A DNA stretch of 64,000 bases from Prauserella salsuginis (GCF_024648885.1 NZ_JANBBF010000008.1:806001-870000), one strand, 5' to 3'; shown: positions 22,408-31,870, numbered from the stretch's first letter. Notes: generated from the letters alone by a model not told the origin. Numbers and translations: made by a program.

Positions 22408-23367
22408 TCAGCCCTTGCGCTTGGCGACCTCGTCGGTCAGCTGCGGAGCGACGGCGAACAGGTCGCCCACGACACCGAAGTCGGCGATCTCGAAGATCGG
22501 GGCCTCGGCGTCCTTGTTGACCGCGACGATCGTCTTCGACGTCTGCATGCCGGCGCGGTGCTGGATGGCACCGGAGATGCCGAGCGCGACGTACAGCTGC
22601 GGCGAGACCGTCTTACCGGTCTGGCCGACCTGGAACTGCGCCGGGTAGTAGCCGGAGTCGACGGCGGCACGCGAGGCACCGACGGCGGCACCGAGCGAGT
22701 CGGCCAGCTTCTCGACGACGTCGAACTTCTCGGCCGAGCCGACACCGCGGCCACCGGAGACGACGATCGACGCCTCCGTCAGCTCGGGCCGGTCGCCGCC
22801 TACGACCGGCTCGACACCGGTCACCTTGGCGGACTTGGCCGGGTCGGCGGCGGGCAGGGCCACCGTCTCCTCGGCGGCGGCACCGTCGGCCTGCTCGGCC
22901 TCGACCGCACCCGGGCGCACCGACACGACCGGCGTGCCCTTGGCAGCCTTGGACTTGACCGAGAAGGCACCACCGAAGATGGACTGGTCGACCGAGCCGT
23001 CGGCGTTCACACCGACCGCGTCGACGAGCACGGCGCCGCCGAGGCGGATCGCGAGCCGGCCCGAGACCTCCTTGCCCTCGGCCGTGGCGGACACCAGCAC
23101 GGCGGCCGGCGACGCCTGCCCCGCGACGGTGGCGAGCGCGTCGACCTTCGGCGTCACCAGGTAGCCGGTGGCGTCATCGGACTCGGCCGCGTACACCTTC
23201 GCCGCGCCGTAGGAGGCCAGCGCGTCCTTCACCTTGCCGGCCGTGCCCGGGGCGCCGACGACGACCGCGGACGCCTCGCCCAGCGAGCGAGCGGCGGTGA
23301 GCAGCTCGAACGTGGACTTCTTGACCTCACCGTCGACGTGGTCGACGAGCACGAGTACTTCAGCCAT
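22408..23367 (-). CDS. etfA: Electron transfer flavoprotein alpha subunit
   Basis: FAD-binding subunit that collects electrons from acyl-CoA dehydrogenases. 319 residues. The C-terminal FAD domain shows [38 protein letters not shown] and [24 protein letters not shown] lies upstream of ATG 23367. It follows etfB by 32 bp as in Rv3029c–Rv3028c (fixA–fixB). Confidence 0.97.
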   Translation of the reverse strand: MAEVLVLVDHVDGEVKKSTFELLTAARSLGEASAVVVGAPGTAGKVKDALASYGAAKVYAAESDDATGYLVTPKVDALATVAGQASPAAVLVSATAEGKEVSGRLAIRLGGAVLVDAVGVNADGSVDQSIFGGAFSVKSKAAKGTPVVSVRPGAVEAEQADGAAAEETVALPAADPAKSAKVTGVEPVVGGDRPELTEASIVVSGGRGVGSAEKFDVVEKLADSLGAAVGASRAAVDSGYYPAQFQVGQTGKTVSPQLYVALGISGAIQHRAGMQTSKTIVAVNKDAEAPIFEIADFGVVGDLFAVAPQLTDEVAKRKG

Positions 23368-23399
23368 GGTTCGTCTCCTTGAGTGGGATGAGGTCTGTC

Positions 23400-24185
23400 T
23401 CAGATGAGCTTCTGGCCGACCAGGTACTCGGCGACCTTCGTGCCGCCGTCACCGTCGTCGTCGACCCGCTCACCCGCGGCGCGCGGCGGCTTCGGTGCGA
23501 CCTCGAGCACGGTCGCGGCGGCGCCCGCCAGGCCGAGCTCACCCGCGTCGACGCCGAGGTCGGCGACCGTGACGGTCTCCACGGGCTTCTTCTTGGCGGC
23601 CATGATGCCCTTGAAGGACGGGTACCGCGGCTCGTTGATCTTCTCGGTGACGCTCACGACGGCGGGCAGGCTCGCCTCAAGGTGGGTCACGCCGTCCTCT
23701 GTCTCGCGGTCGACCTTGAGGGTCGTGCCGTCGAGGGACAGCTCGCGGGCGTGGGTCAGCTGCGGCACACCGAGGATCTCGGCGAGCATCGCCGGGATCG
23801 CACCGCCGCGGCCATCGGAGGCCTCGTTACCGGCGATGACCAGGTCGTAGCCGTCGACCTTGCCCAGGGCACCGGCGATGACCTTCGCGGTGGCGACCAT
23901 GTCCGAACCCTGCAGGGCCTCGTCGGAGACGTGGACGGCCTTGTCGGCGCCCATGGACAGAGCCTTACGGATGGCGTCGGTGGCTCGGTCGGGACCGACG
24001 CACAGGACGGTCACCTCGCCCTCGCCGGCCTCCTTGATCTTGAGTGCCTCTTCGACGGCGCGCTCGTTGATCTCGTCGATCACCGCGTCGGCGGACTCGC
24101 GGTCGAGGGTGTGGTCACTCTCGTTGAGCTTGCGCTCCGAGTACGTGTCCGGCACCTGCTTGACCAGTACAACGATGTTGGTCAT
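23400..24185 (-). CDS. etfB: Electron transfer flavoprotein beta subunit
   Basis: AMP-binding partner of EtfA. 261 residues from ATG 24185, which has AAGGAG 4 bp upstream; an ATG at 24203 is possible but less well placed. Motifs: MTNIVVLVKQVPDT, AGNEASDGRGGAIPAMLAE and PAVVSVTEKINEPRYPSFKGI. First gene of etfBA. Transfers electrons from beta-oxidation to the quinone pool through an ETF oxidoreductase not in the window. Confidence 0.97.
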   Translation of the reverse strand: MTNIVVLVKQVPDTYSERKLNESDHTLDRESADAVIDEINERAVEEALKIKEAGEGEVTVLCVGPDRATDAIRKALSMGADKAVHVSDEALQGSDMVATAKVIAGALGKVDGYDLVIAGNEASDGRGGAIPAMLAEILGVPQLTHARELSLDGTTLKVDRETEDGVTHLEASLPAVVSVTEKINEPRYPSFKGIMAAKKKPVETVTVADLGVDAGELGLAGAAATVLEVAPKPPRAAGERVDDDGDGGTKVAEYLVGQKLI

Positions 24186-24421
24186 GGAACTCCTTAGGCG
24201 CAATGCAGGGCGTTACTGGTCGGTAGATTAGGCGCAAAACCACTGGTACGCGCGCCTAGGTGACCACGTTCACCCGGAATCGCGTTTTAGTGGGACGATC
24301 GTTCAGATAACTGCCCGATCCGCTCGTCATTACACCACGTGCACGTCGTGTGTGCGCATGCTGCATGACACTCCCCCTAATGGGTGCAAACTTTGGCCGG
24401 CCGCCGGGTAGCGTCAGTCGC

Positions 24422-25261
24422 GTGCCTGTCGCAGTGATCACCGATTCCACGGCCAGCCTGCCGGAGCGGACCGCCAAGCAGTGGGACATCTCCGTCGTGC
24501 CCGTCCAGGTCGTCGTCGGCGACCGGGCCGACGACGAGAACCGCTACGACCGCGACGAGCTCGTGCGCCGATTGCGCGCCCAGGAACCGGTCACCACGCA
24601 ACCCCCGGACCCGGGCGCGTTCTTCTGGACGTTCCAGGACGCCGTGAGCGCGGGCGCCACCGCGATCGTCTGCCTGCACATCTCCACCAAGCTCTCGGCA
24701 ACGGCGGACGCGGCCCGCGAGGCGGCTCAGCAGGTCGGCGTTCCCGTGTACGTCCTCGACAGCGGCACCACGAACATGAGCCTCGGCTTCGCCGCTGTCT
24801 CGGCCGCGCGCGCCGCGGCCGCCGGCGCACCGGTGGAACGTGTGATGAGCGCGGCGGACGCCCGCATCCGCGGCAGCATCGAGCTCATCTACGTCGACAC
24901 GCTCGACTACCTGCGCCGGGGCGGACGTATCGGCGGTGCGGCCGCCGTGATCGGATCCGCGCTGTCGATCCGGCCGATCCTGACGCTCAAAAGCGGCGAG
25001 GTGGCGCCGCTCGCGCGGGTCCCCGGGACCAAACGTGCCCTCGCCAAACTCGTCGACCTGGCCGTGGCACACGCGGGCGAGGCAACCGTCGACGTCGCCA
25101 TCTCCTCGATGGAGGTCGGCGACCGCGAACACCGCGTCGCCGGCGAGCTCCGCAGGCGCCTACCCTCCCTCGGCGACCTCACGCTCGTACAGGGAAGCAC
25201 CGTCATCGGCGCACACGTCGGCCCGGGAGCACTGGGGATCACCGTCTCCCCGGCCCAATGA
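24422..25261 (+). CDS. DegV-family fatty-acid-binding protein
   Basis: 279 residues from GTG 24422. ITDSTASLP at the N-terminus, TTQPPDPGAF, and SGTTNMSLGF in the lipid pocket region are typical, as is YVDTLDYLRRGGRIGG. In firmicutes related proteins (FakB) bind fatty acids for phosphorylation by FakA; no FakA is nearby. Its place next to etfBA and two acyltransferases agrees with a lipid role. Divergent from etfB by 236 bp. Confidence 0.88.
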   Translation: MPVAVITDSTASLPERTAKQWDISVVPVQVVVGDRADDENRYDRDELVRRLRAQEPVTTQPPDPGAFFWTFQDAVSAGATAIVCLHISTKLSATADAAREAAQQVGVPVYVLDSGTTNMSLGFAAVSAARAAAAGAPVERVMSAADARIRGSIELIYVDTLDYLRRGGRIGGAAAVIGSALSIRPILTLKSGEVAPLARVPGTKRALAKLVDLAVAHAGEATVDVAISSMEVGDREHRVAGELRRRLPSLGDLTLVQGSTVIGAHVGPGALGITVSPAQ

Positions 25262-25437
25262 CCCCTCGTATCCGGTGAGCCGGCGGCAGTATCGCTCCGA
25301 ACGTCTCGTACTGCCACCGATCACCCCGATGGCCACTCCCTCGCCGGTACTGTAGGACGCGGCCGGCGCCGGACGGGGTGAGACGCCCCGCAGCCGGACC
25401 CGATGACCGGCCGGACGGCCGACGGAAAGGACCACAC

Positions 25438-25623
25438 ATGGCATCGCTGTTCCACAAGGTGGCCCGGTTCGCGAAGAGCCCGGCGGGCAGGCGCGCGATC
25501 TCCGAGGCGAAGCGGATGGCCCGCGACCCCCACAAGCGCCAGCAGGCCAAGGAGGCCTTCGACAAGATCCGCAAGGGCGCGGGTGGCTCCCGCGGCGGTG
25601 GACAGCCGCCCACGTCCCGCTGA
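25438..25623 (+). CDS. Small basic protein of unknown function (61 aa)
   Basis: MASLFHKVARFAKSP… followed by a Lys/Arg-rich helical stretch and a Gly/Ser/Pro tail; predicted strongly basic and without a membrane span. GGAAAGGA is well placed upstream of ATG 25438. It lies between degV and the methyltransferase in the MGLP-like locus. Not recognised. Could bind nucleic acid or acidic polysaccharide; no function is claimed. Confidence 0.65.
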   Translation: MASLFHKVARFAKSPAGRRAISEAKRMARDPHKRQQAKEAFDKIRKGAGGSRGGGQPPTSR

Positions 25624-25698
25624 CCAGTTCTCTCGGACGGCGCCCGCGTCTGGTTACCGGCAGGTAGGACGGCACAGCACGGCGGCTAGTCTCTCGGC

Positions 25699-26469
25699 GT
25701 GGACACGACGACGCGCGCCGAAGCCCTGCACCTCACCGGTGAGCGCACCGTGCCGGGCGTACCGGAGGAGAATTACTGGTACCGCAGGCACGAAGCCGCT
25801 TATCACGCGCTGCTGCCGTACTGCGCGGGCGCCATCGTCCTCGAGGCGGGCTGCGGCGAGGGATACGGCGCCGGCCTGATCGCCGACCACGCGGCCCGGG
25901 TCGTCGCGCTCGACTACGACCGGTCCGCCATCGGCCACGTCGCCCGCGGCTACCCCGCCGTACAGGCGCTGCACGGCAACCTCGCGGCGCTGCCGCTGGC
26001 CGGTGACCGGCTCGACGTCGTCGCCAACCTTCAGGTGCTCGAACACCTCTGGGACCAGTACGGATTCCTCGCAGAATGTCGCCGGGTGCTCCGGCCGGGG
26101 GGACGGCTCCTGCTGACCACCCCGAACCGGCTCACCTTCACCCCCGACAGCGACACCCCGCTGAACCCGTATCACACCCGGGAACTCTCACCCTCCGAAT
26201 TGGACGAGATGCTCCGCGAGGCCGGGTTCGCGGTCGAACGGCTCGCGGGGCTGCACCACGGTGCCGGCGTGCGGTCGCTCGACGAGCGCTACGGCGGGTC
26301 GATCATCGACGCCCAGCTCGAGGTCGTCATGGGCTCGCTGCCAGGGCAGGCGCAGTGGCCCGACGCGCTCCTCGCCGACGTCGCCGCCATCCGCGCCGAG
26401 GACTTCGACATTCACGACCACGACCTCGACGCGAGCCTCGACCTGGTGGCCGTGGCGGTGCGGCCGTGA
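25699..26469 (+). CDS. SAM-dependent methyltransferase (Rv3030-like)
   Basis: 256-residue class I methyltransferase: motif I VLEAGCGEGYGAGL, acidic motif II ALDYD, and NLQVLEHLWDQYGFL then VLRPGGRLLLTTPN. GTG start at 25699. Its stop overlaps the start of the GH57 branching enzyme (GTGA). In M. tuberculosis Rv3030 has this position and is implicated in methylating the glucan of MGLP (knowledge from literature); the same role here is inference from order and family. Confidence 0.85.
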   Translation: MDTTTRAEALHLTGERTVPGVPEENYWYRRHEAAYHALLPYCAGAIVLEAGCGEGYGAGLIADHAARVVALDYDRSAIGHVARGYPAVQALHGNLAALPLAGDRLDVVANLQVLEHLWDQYGFLAECRRVLRPGGRLLLTTPNRLTFTPDSDTPLNPYHTRELSPSELDEMLREAGFAVERLAGLHHGAGVRSLDERYGGSIIDAQLEVVMGSLPGQAQWPDALLADVAAIRAEDFDIHDHDLDASLDLVAVAVRP

Positions 26470-27974
26470 CGGGCGCGGGATCCGGCAGCGACTCCGAGGG
26501 CACGTTCTGCCTCGTACTGCACAGCCACTTGCCGTGGCTGCCGCACCACGGCACCTGGCCGGTCGGTGAGGAATGGCTCTACCAGGCGTGGGCCCATTCG
26601 TACCTGCCGGTGATGGACCTGCTGCGTCGGTTCGCCGACGAGGGCAAACGCGACGTGCTGACCCTCGGTGTCACTCCGGTGCTGGCGGCACAGCTCGACG
26701 ATCCGTACGCACTGCGCGCGATGCACGACTGGCTCGGCACGTGGCGACTGCGTGCCGAGCACGCCGCGAGCCTGTGGCGCGGCGACCCGCTCCTGTCCGA
26801 CCTCGCGGCCGGCGAACACCGCGCCGCCACCCACGCGCTGGGTGAACTCGAGACGACGTGGCGGCACGGGCTCTCCCCCGTCCTGCGGTCGCTTGTGGAC
26901 AGTGATGTCGTCGAACTCCTCGGCGGCCCACTGGCGCACCCGTTCCAGCCGTTGCTCGACGACCGGGTCCGCAGGTTCGCGCTGTCGGAAGGACTCGCCG
27001 ACACGGCGCTACGGCTCGGCAACCGGCCCGCGGGCATCTGGGCGCCGGAGTGCGGTTACGCACCGGGCATGGCCGACACGTACGCGGCGGCGGGCGTGCA
27101 GCGCTTCCTCGTCGACGGCCCGGCCCTCCACGGTGACACGGCCACGGCACGTACGGTCGGCGACTCCGGCGTGGTCTGCTTCGGCCGCGACCTCGACGTC
27201 ACCTACCGGGTCTGGTCGCCGAAGGCCGGCTACCCCGGACATGCGACGTACCGCGACTTCCACACGTGGGCACACGAGGTGGGCATCAAACCGTCACGCG
27301 TCACCGGCAAAGAGGTCCCGCCTCAGGACAAGGCGCCCTACGACCCGGCCAGGGCCGCGGGCACCGTGCAGACGCACGTGAAGGATTTCGTCGACACCGT
27401 CGTGACCCGACTGCGGTCGTTGCGCGCACGTGACGGTCGCGAAGCGCTCGTGGTGGCCGCCTACGACACCGAGCTGTTCGGGCACTGGTGGCACGAAGGG
27501 CCGCAGTGGCTGGAGGGCGTGCTGCGCGCGCTGCCGGAAGCCGGGGTCCGTGTGACGACGCTGCGCGGCGCCGTCGACGCCGGCCACGTCGGCGCGCCCG
27601 TGGAGCTGCCCGCCTCCTCGTGGGGATCGGGCAAGGACTGGCGCGTGTGGGACGGCGAACAGGTGGCCGACATGGTCGACGCGAACACCCGGCTGCAGCA
27701 GCGGCTGCTGTCGCTGGACGTGCCACGCGACCATCGCGACCCGGTCGCGGATCAGGCCCTACGGGAGGCACTGCTCGCCCTGTCCAGCGACTGGGCCTTC
27801 ATGGTCACCAAGGACTCGGCCGCCGACTACGCGCGCCGGCGCGCCCGTGAGCACACCGCCCGCTTCGACGAGCTGGCGGCCCTGCATCGCGCCGGCGACC
27901 CGCGCGGCGGCCGACTGGCCGCCGAGCGGCGCAGGGCGAGCCCGTTCGGCCGCCTCGACGCCCGTTCGCTCTGA
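26466..27974 (+). CDS. GH57 1,4-alpha-glucan branching enzyme (Rv3031-like)
   Basis: 502 residues. Starts with CLVLHSHLPWLPHHG, the GH57 metal/substrate loop. Nucleophile Glu is E195 in GIWAPECGYAPG and the general acid Asp is D334 in AAYDTELFGHWWHEGP. The C-terminal helical domain contains SSWGSGKDWRVW. Introduces alpha-1,6 branches in alpha-glucans in the cytosol. GTG 26466 is coupled to the methyltransferase. The 3' end and stop lie in a 22-bp tandem duplication. Confidence 0.92.
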   Translation: MTGAGSGSDSEGTFCLVLHSHLPWLPHHGTWPVGEEWLYQAWAHSYLPVMDLLRRFADEGKRDVLTLGVTPVLAAQLDDPYALRAMHDWLGTWRLRAEHAASLWRGDPLLSDLAAGEHRAATHALGELETTWRHGLSPVLRSLVDSDVVELLGGPLAHPFQPLLDDRVRRFALSEGLADTALRLGNRPAGIWAPECGYAPGMADTYAAAGVQRFLVDGPALHGDTATARTVGDSGVVCFGRDLDVTYRVWSPKAGYPGHATYRDFHTWAHEVGIKPSRVTGKEVPPQDKAPYDPARAAGTVQTHVKDFVDTVVTRLRSLRARDGREALVVAAYDTELFGHWWHEGPQWLEGVLRALPEAGVRVTTLRGAVDAGHVGAPVELPASSWGSGKDWRVWDGEQVADMVDANTRLQQRLLSLDVPRDHRDPVADQALREALLALSSDWAFMVTKDSAADYARRRAREHTARFDELAALHRAGDPRGGRLAAERRRASPFGRLDARSL

Positions 27975-27997
27975 CCTCGAGGCCCGCTCGCTCTGCC
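27954..27997. repeat. 22-bp tandem duplication covering the GH57 stop codon
   Basis: Copies 27954–27975 and 27976–27997 agree at about 19 of 22 positions (CTCGA-GCCCG-TCGCTCTG core). The first copy contains the stop codon; the second lies between the converging GH57 and GH2 genes. Confidence 0.8.
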
Positions 27998-28005
27998 GGA
28001 GCGGC

Positions 28006-30093
28006 TCAACCGGTGCCCTCGGCGAGCACCGCGCGGTTGGCCTCGGCCGCGGCGTCGAGGTCGACCTTGTGCACGCGGCGGTCGTAGGTCAGCAGGCCGT
28101 TGACCTCGTTCTCGACGTCCGTGGTCTGCGTGTAGATCGCCGCGGACAGCCCCAGCTCGCGCACCACGGTGCGCAACTCGCGAGCCACCTCGACGTACCG
28201 GCGGGTCAGCTCCTCGGCGGAGCCGGTCAGCTCGTAGGCCACGGGCTCACCCGGCCACAGGTGTCCCTCGACGGCCAGTCCCAGCCCGCCGTACTCGCCG
28301 TCGGCCGTGGCCCGATGATCGGTCGCGAGCGGCCTACCCGGGCCGACGTAGGTGTGGTCGTCGTAGATGTGCCCGGCCCCGGAGTCGGGGTGCGAATGAC
28401 AGCAGTTGACGCCGCTGTCGGCGACGACGAGCCGTTCCGGGTCGGCCGCCACCAGCTCCTCGGTGATTCGCGCGGTGTCGTACTCACCCCAGCCCTCGTT
28501 GAACGGTGTCCACACCACGAGCGACGTGACCGACCGCAGCGTCGCGACGATGTCGGCCAGGTCGTCCTCGAACCGCCCGCAGGCTCGGTCCACGGGACGG
28601 GCCTGCGGGCCGGGAGGGTTGTCGAGCACGATCGGCAGCGACGGGATGTCCTGCCATACGAGCAGCCCGAGCCGGTCCGCCCAGTGGTACCAGCGGGCGG
28701 GCTCGACCTTGACGTGTTTGCGGACCGTGTTGAAGCCGTAGGCCTTCGCCTGTTCCAGGTCGTGCCTCAGCGCCTCGTCCGTGGGAGCGGTGTAGATGCC
28801 GTCCGGCCAGTAGCCCTGGTCGAGCGGGCCGTACAGGAACGTGATCCGCCCGTTGACAGCGATCCGCGGACGGCCCTCGGTGTCGCGGACCAGACCGACC
28901 GTGCGCAGGCCGACATGACTGTGGACCTCGTCGAGCAGCGCACCCGATGTGGTGCGCAGCCGGACGGTGACGTCGTACAGGTGCGGATCCTCCGGACTCC
29001 ACGGCCGCGGTGACGGCACCTCGACCCGAACCGGACGTTCCGGCATCCCCGTGACCGTCACGCCTGCGGCCTCGACCTCGACGACGGCGCCGGTCGCTGC
29101 GGGTTCCTCGGCCCCGGACACGGCTGCCGTCACGGCGAACCCCGCGAGGTCCGAGGTCATGTCGAGCCGGTCGATACGGGTGTGCGGCACGGCTTCCAGC
29201 CACACGGTCTGCCAGATACCGGACGCGCCGGTGTAGAGGATCCCGCCGGGCCGGTTGGCCTGTTTGCCGACGGGGAAGGTGCCGCTGTTACCCGTGTCCT
29301 CGGCACGCACGAGGATCTCCTGCTCCCCGCTCCCCCTGCCGTCCGGGGCGCTGCCTGCCGGGCCCTCGGCCCGCAGCACGTCGGTGATGTCGACGCTGAA
29401 CGGCGTGTATCCGCCCTCGTGACGTGCGACGAGCTGGTGGTTGACCCACACCGTGGCGATCTGGTCGACCGCCCCGAAGTGGAGCAGGATCCGGCCTGCG
29501 CGCCAGTCCGCTGGCACGTCGAAGGTGCGCCGGTACCACATCCGCTCCGCCCGGCGGCCGATTCCGGAGAGTGCGGCCTCGGGCGGGAACGGGACGACGA
29601 TCTCGTCCCTGCGCTGCGGCGTCCCGTCGGCGCTCGCAGCGGTGAACTCCCACCGCCCGTTCAGGGTCCGCCACCGGTCACCACGGGTGAGCTGCGGGCG
29701 CGGATGTTCCGGCAGCGGGTCGTCCGGGTCGACGTCGGCGGTCCACGGCGTCGTCAACGGCGCGACCGGCCTGCCGTCGGGTCCGATCGCGGCCGTGCGG
29801 TCGGGATCGCGGTCGAGCTCGTCGGACGGCCCGACCGCATCGGGTGCCACGGGCCCGGCGGGTGCCGTCGGCGCCGATGCGGCTGCCAGGGCGTGCGCGT
29901 CGGCCCCGGTCGCCGACCCGGTGGTCGACCCGGAGGGCCCCGATGCGGGAGCCGTCCCGGGCTCCGCCACTGGAGCTGCGGTGGGATCCTCGACAGGGTG
30001 CGCGGTGGTGTCCCGGGCGTGTTCCGGCGCTGACTGGGCGGCGGAGTCTGCTGCGGAGTTCACGGCGGAGTGCGATGTGATGTCGGCGTTCAT
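28006..30093 (-). CDS. Glycoside hydrolase family 2 enzyme
   Basis: 695 residues from ATG 30093. Residues 1–105 are Ala/Pro/Ser/Thr-rich without a signal peptide. A sugar-binding jelly roll (about 140–310), an Ig-like domain and a TIM barrel follow. Acid/base E533 lies in WTPFNEGWGEYD and the likely nucleophile E600 in DGEYGG. GH2 members cleave beta-galactosides, beta-mannosides or beta-glucuronides; which one cannot be told. It is on the opposite strand between the GH57 and GT4 genes, splitting what is contiguous in mycobacteria, so it looks like an insertion. Confidence 0.88.
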   Translation of the reverse strand: MNADITSHSAVNSAADSAAQSAPEHARDTTAHPVEDPTAAPVAEPGTAPASGPSGSTTGSATGADAHALAAASAPTAPAGPVAPDAVGPSDELDRDPDRTAAIGPDGRPVAPLTTPWTADVDPDDPLPEHPRPQLTRGDRWRTLNGRWEFTAASADGTPQRRDEIVVPFPPEAALSGIGRRAERMWYRRTFDVPADWRAGRILLHFGAVDQIATVWVNHQLVARHEGGYTPFSVDITDVLRAEGPAGSAPDGRGSGEQEILVRAEDTGNSGTFPVGKQANRPGGILYTGASGIWQTVWLEAVPHTRIDRLDMTSDLAGFAVTAAVSGAEEPAATGAVVEVEAAGVTVTGMPERPVRVEVPSPRPWSPEDPHLYDVTVRLRTTSGALLDEVHSHVGLRTVGLVRDTEGRPRIAVNGRITFLYGPLDQGYWPDGIYTAPTDEALRHDLEQAKAYGFNTVRKHVKVEPARWYHWADRLGLLVWQDIPSLPIVLDNPPGPQARPVDRACGRFEDDLADIVATLRSVTSLVVWTPFNEGWGEYDTARITEELVAADPERLVVADSGVNCCHSHPDSGAGHIYDDHTYVGPGRPLATDHRATADGEYGGLGLAVEGHLWPGEPVAYELTGSAEELTRRYVEVARELRTVVRELGLSAAIYTQTTDVENEVNGLLTYDRRVHKVDLDAAAEANRAVLAEGTG

Positions 30094-30490
30094 CGCCACC
30101 GATGGTTCCAGAAACCGTGGCGCGGGCACCGGCACACGCACCCGCGGCACCGCCCCGCGGCACCGCCTCCGGCACCCGATCGCGCTGCCGGGCCGCGCCG
30201 CCGGGTCGCGTCATCTCCCGGCACCGGAACGCCCGAACGACGCCGCGGCTGCCACACGGGTGAGGCGGGACAACGGAAGTCCCGCACGGCCCTGGCGGAC
30301 GTGTGCGGGACTCCGCACCCCGAGCCGCCGCACGAACGACCCGGACGGCCATGGTCCTCCCCTCCATACCGCGGCGCGTCCCGCTCATCGGGTGAACCGT
30401 GCGCGATCGCCACCGGCGGAGCGACGGGCGTACCGACCACTCGGCCGGGTGTAGCTGGCCGGTACCCATACCGATGAGTAACCTCCAATC
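30094..30490. other. 397-bp divergent spacer with hairpin at 30278–30312
   Basis: No credible gene was found. AGTCCCGCAC (30278–30287) and its exact complement (30303–30312) flank 15 nt. Both neighbours (GH2 minus, GT4 plus) begin at this spacer. No clear ribosome binding site precedes the GT4 ATG, so a leaderless transcript is possible. Confidence 0.5.
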
Positions 30491-31756
30491 ATGCGCGTGT
30501 TGATGCTCTCGTGGGAGTACCCGCCGGTCGTGGTCGGCGGGCTCGCCCGGCATGTCCACGCTCTGGCCCGTCACCTCGTCGCCGACGGCCACGAGGTGAC
30601 GGTGCTGTGCCGGCATGTCGCGGGGACCGATGCCGAGACGCATCCGACGTCCGACGAGGTAGCCGAGGGCGTACGGATCATCCGCGTGGCCGAGGACCCG
30701 CTGCATGTGACATTCGAACGCGACCTGGTGGCCTGGACACTGTCGATGGGCCACGCGATGATCCGTGCCGGTGCACGACTGGTGCGCGAATGGCCGCCCG
30801 ACGTGGTACACGCGCACGACTGGCTGGTCACGAACCCCGCGGTCGCACTCGCCGACACGGCGGGTGTGCCGTTGGTCGGGACGATCCACGCGACCGAGGC
30901 CGGCAGGCATTCGGGATGGTTGTCGCACCCGCTGAACCAACAGGTGCACTCGGCCGAGTGGTGGCTGGCCAACCGGTCCGATGCGCTCATCACGTGTTCG
31001 CAGGCGATGCGCCGCGAAGTGGCACAGCTGTTCGACCTCGATCAGGAGGCGATCAGCGTGATCCACAACGGCATCGAGGAACGCGGCTGGCAGGTCCCCA
31101 TCGACGAGATCACCACCGCGCGCGCACGCCACAGCCCGGACGGCGCTCCCCTGCTGCTGTACTTCGGCAGGCTGGAATGGGAGAAGGGCGTGCAGGACCT
31201 GCTGGCCGCACTCCCCGAGGTGCGGGGCCGGCATCCCGGCACCCGGCTGGTCGTGGCGGGCGTCGGCAGGCACCACGACGAGCTCGTCGAGCAGGCGGGC
31301 ACGCTCGGCCTGTCCGAGGCGATCGACTTCGTCGGCCACCTTCCCGATCTGCGCCTGCGCGCTGTGCTCGCCGCCGCCGACGCGGTGGTACTGCCCAGCC
31401 GGTACGAACCGTTCGGCATCGTCGCGCTCGAGGCCGCCGCGGCCCGACGTCCCCTCGTGGCATCCACGGCAGGCGGCCTCGGTGAGGTCGTGATCGACGG
31501 CGAGACCGGCCTGGCGTTCGATCCGGGCGACGTGCCGGCCATCTCCGGCGCCGTCGACGCCGTGCTGGCCGACAGCGGCGCCGCGGAACGCCGCGCGCAC
31601 GCCGCGCAGTCCCGGTTGGCCGCCGATTTCGACTGGGCACGGATCGCCGCCAGCACCGCCGAGGTGTATCGGCGCGCCCGGCCCGGCGGCCCACAGGGCC
31701 TCGCCCGCCCGAAGATCCCCACCGGCAACGTGTTCGACAGGCACCACGGCGACTGA
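30491..31756 (+). CDS. GT4 alpha-1,4-glucosyltransferase (Rv3032/glycogen-synthase-like)
   Basis: 421-residue GT-B fold. N-domain: MLSWEYPPVVVGGLARHV with the donor-binding glycine loop, and VVHAHDWL. C-domain: LLLYFGRLEWEKGVQDLL (phosphate Arg/Lys), and the EPFGIVALE E-x7-E motif. Closest in pattern to mycobacterial Rv3032, which elongates the MGLP glucan and glycogen from (U/A)DP-glucose. With the methyltransferase and GH57 gene it completes an Rv3030–3032-like set. The stop codon lies in a 16-bp tandem duplication. Confidence 0.9.
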   Translation: MRVLMLSWEYPPVVVGGLARHVHALARHLVADGHEVTVLCRHVAGTDAETHPTSDEVAEGVRIIRVAEDPLHVTFERDLVAWTLSMGHAMIRAGARLVREWPPDVVHAHDWLVTNPAVALADTAGVPLVGTIHATEAGRHSGWLSHPLNQQVHSAEWWLANRSDALITCSQAMRREVAQLFDLDQEAISVIHNGIEERGWQVPIDEITTARARHSPDGAPLLLYFGRLEWEKGVQDLLAALPEVRGRHPGTRLVVAGVGRHHDELVEQAGTLGLSEAIDFVGHLPDLRLRAVLAAADAVVLPSRYEPFGIVALEAAAARRPLVASTAGGLGEVVIDGETGLAFDPGDVPAISGAVDAVLADSGAAERRAHAAQSRLAADFDWARIAASTAEVYRRARPGGPQGLARPKIPTGNVFDRHHGD

Positions 31757-31773
31757 ACACCACGGCGACCTCT
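31742..31773. repeat. 16-bp tandem duplication covering the GT4 stop codon
   Basis: CACCACGGCGAC occurs at 31742 and 31758; the 16-bp units agree at about 13 positions. The first unit contains the TGA stop of the glycosyltransferase. Confidence 0.8.
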
Positions 31774-31834
31774 AGACGCCGGGCGGAACCACCGCACGGC
31801 TCCGGGCTGCGCGCCCGTTCCGGAACATGCCGGG

Positions 31835-31870
31835 CGGGTGGGGAACGCCGGGGCGGCCGTTCCCCACCCG
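31835..31870. terminator. Bidirectional terminator between GT4 and trypsin genes
   Basis: CGGGTGGGGAAC (31835–31846) pairs perfectly with 31859–31870 across a 12-nt loop, between two converging genes. Confidence 0.75.

Noticed and set aside
29678-31747. Minus-strand frame of 689 codons opposite GT4
   Set aside because: Runs antisense through a certain glycosyltransferase and into the GH2 gene in another frame; no recognisable domain.
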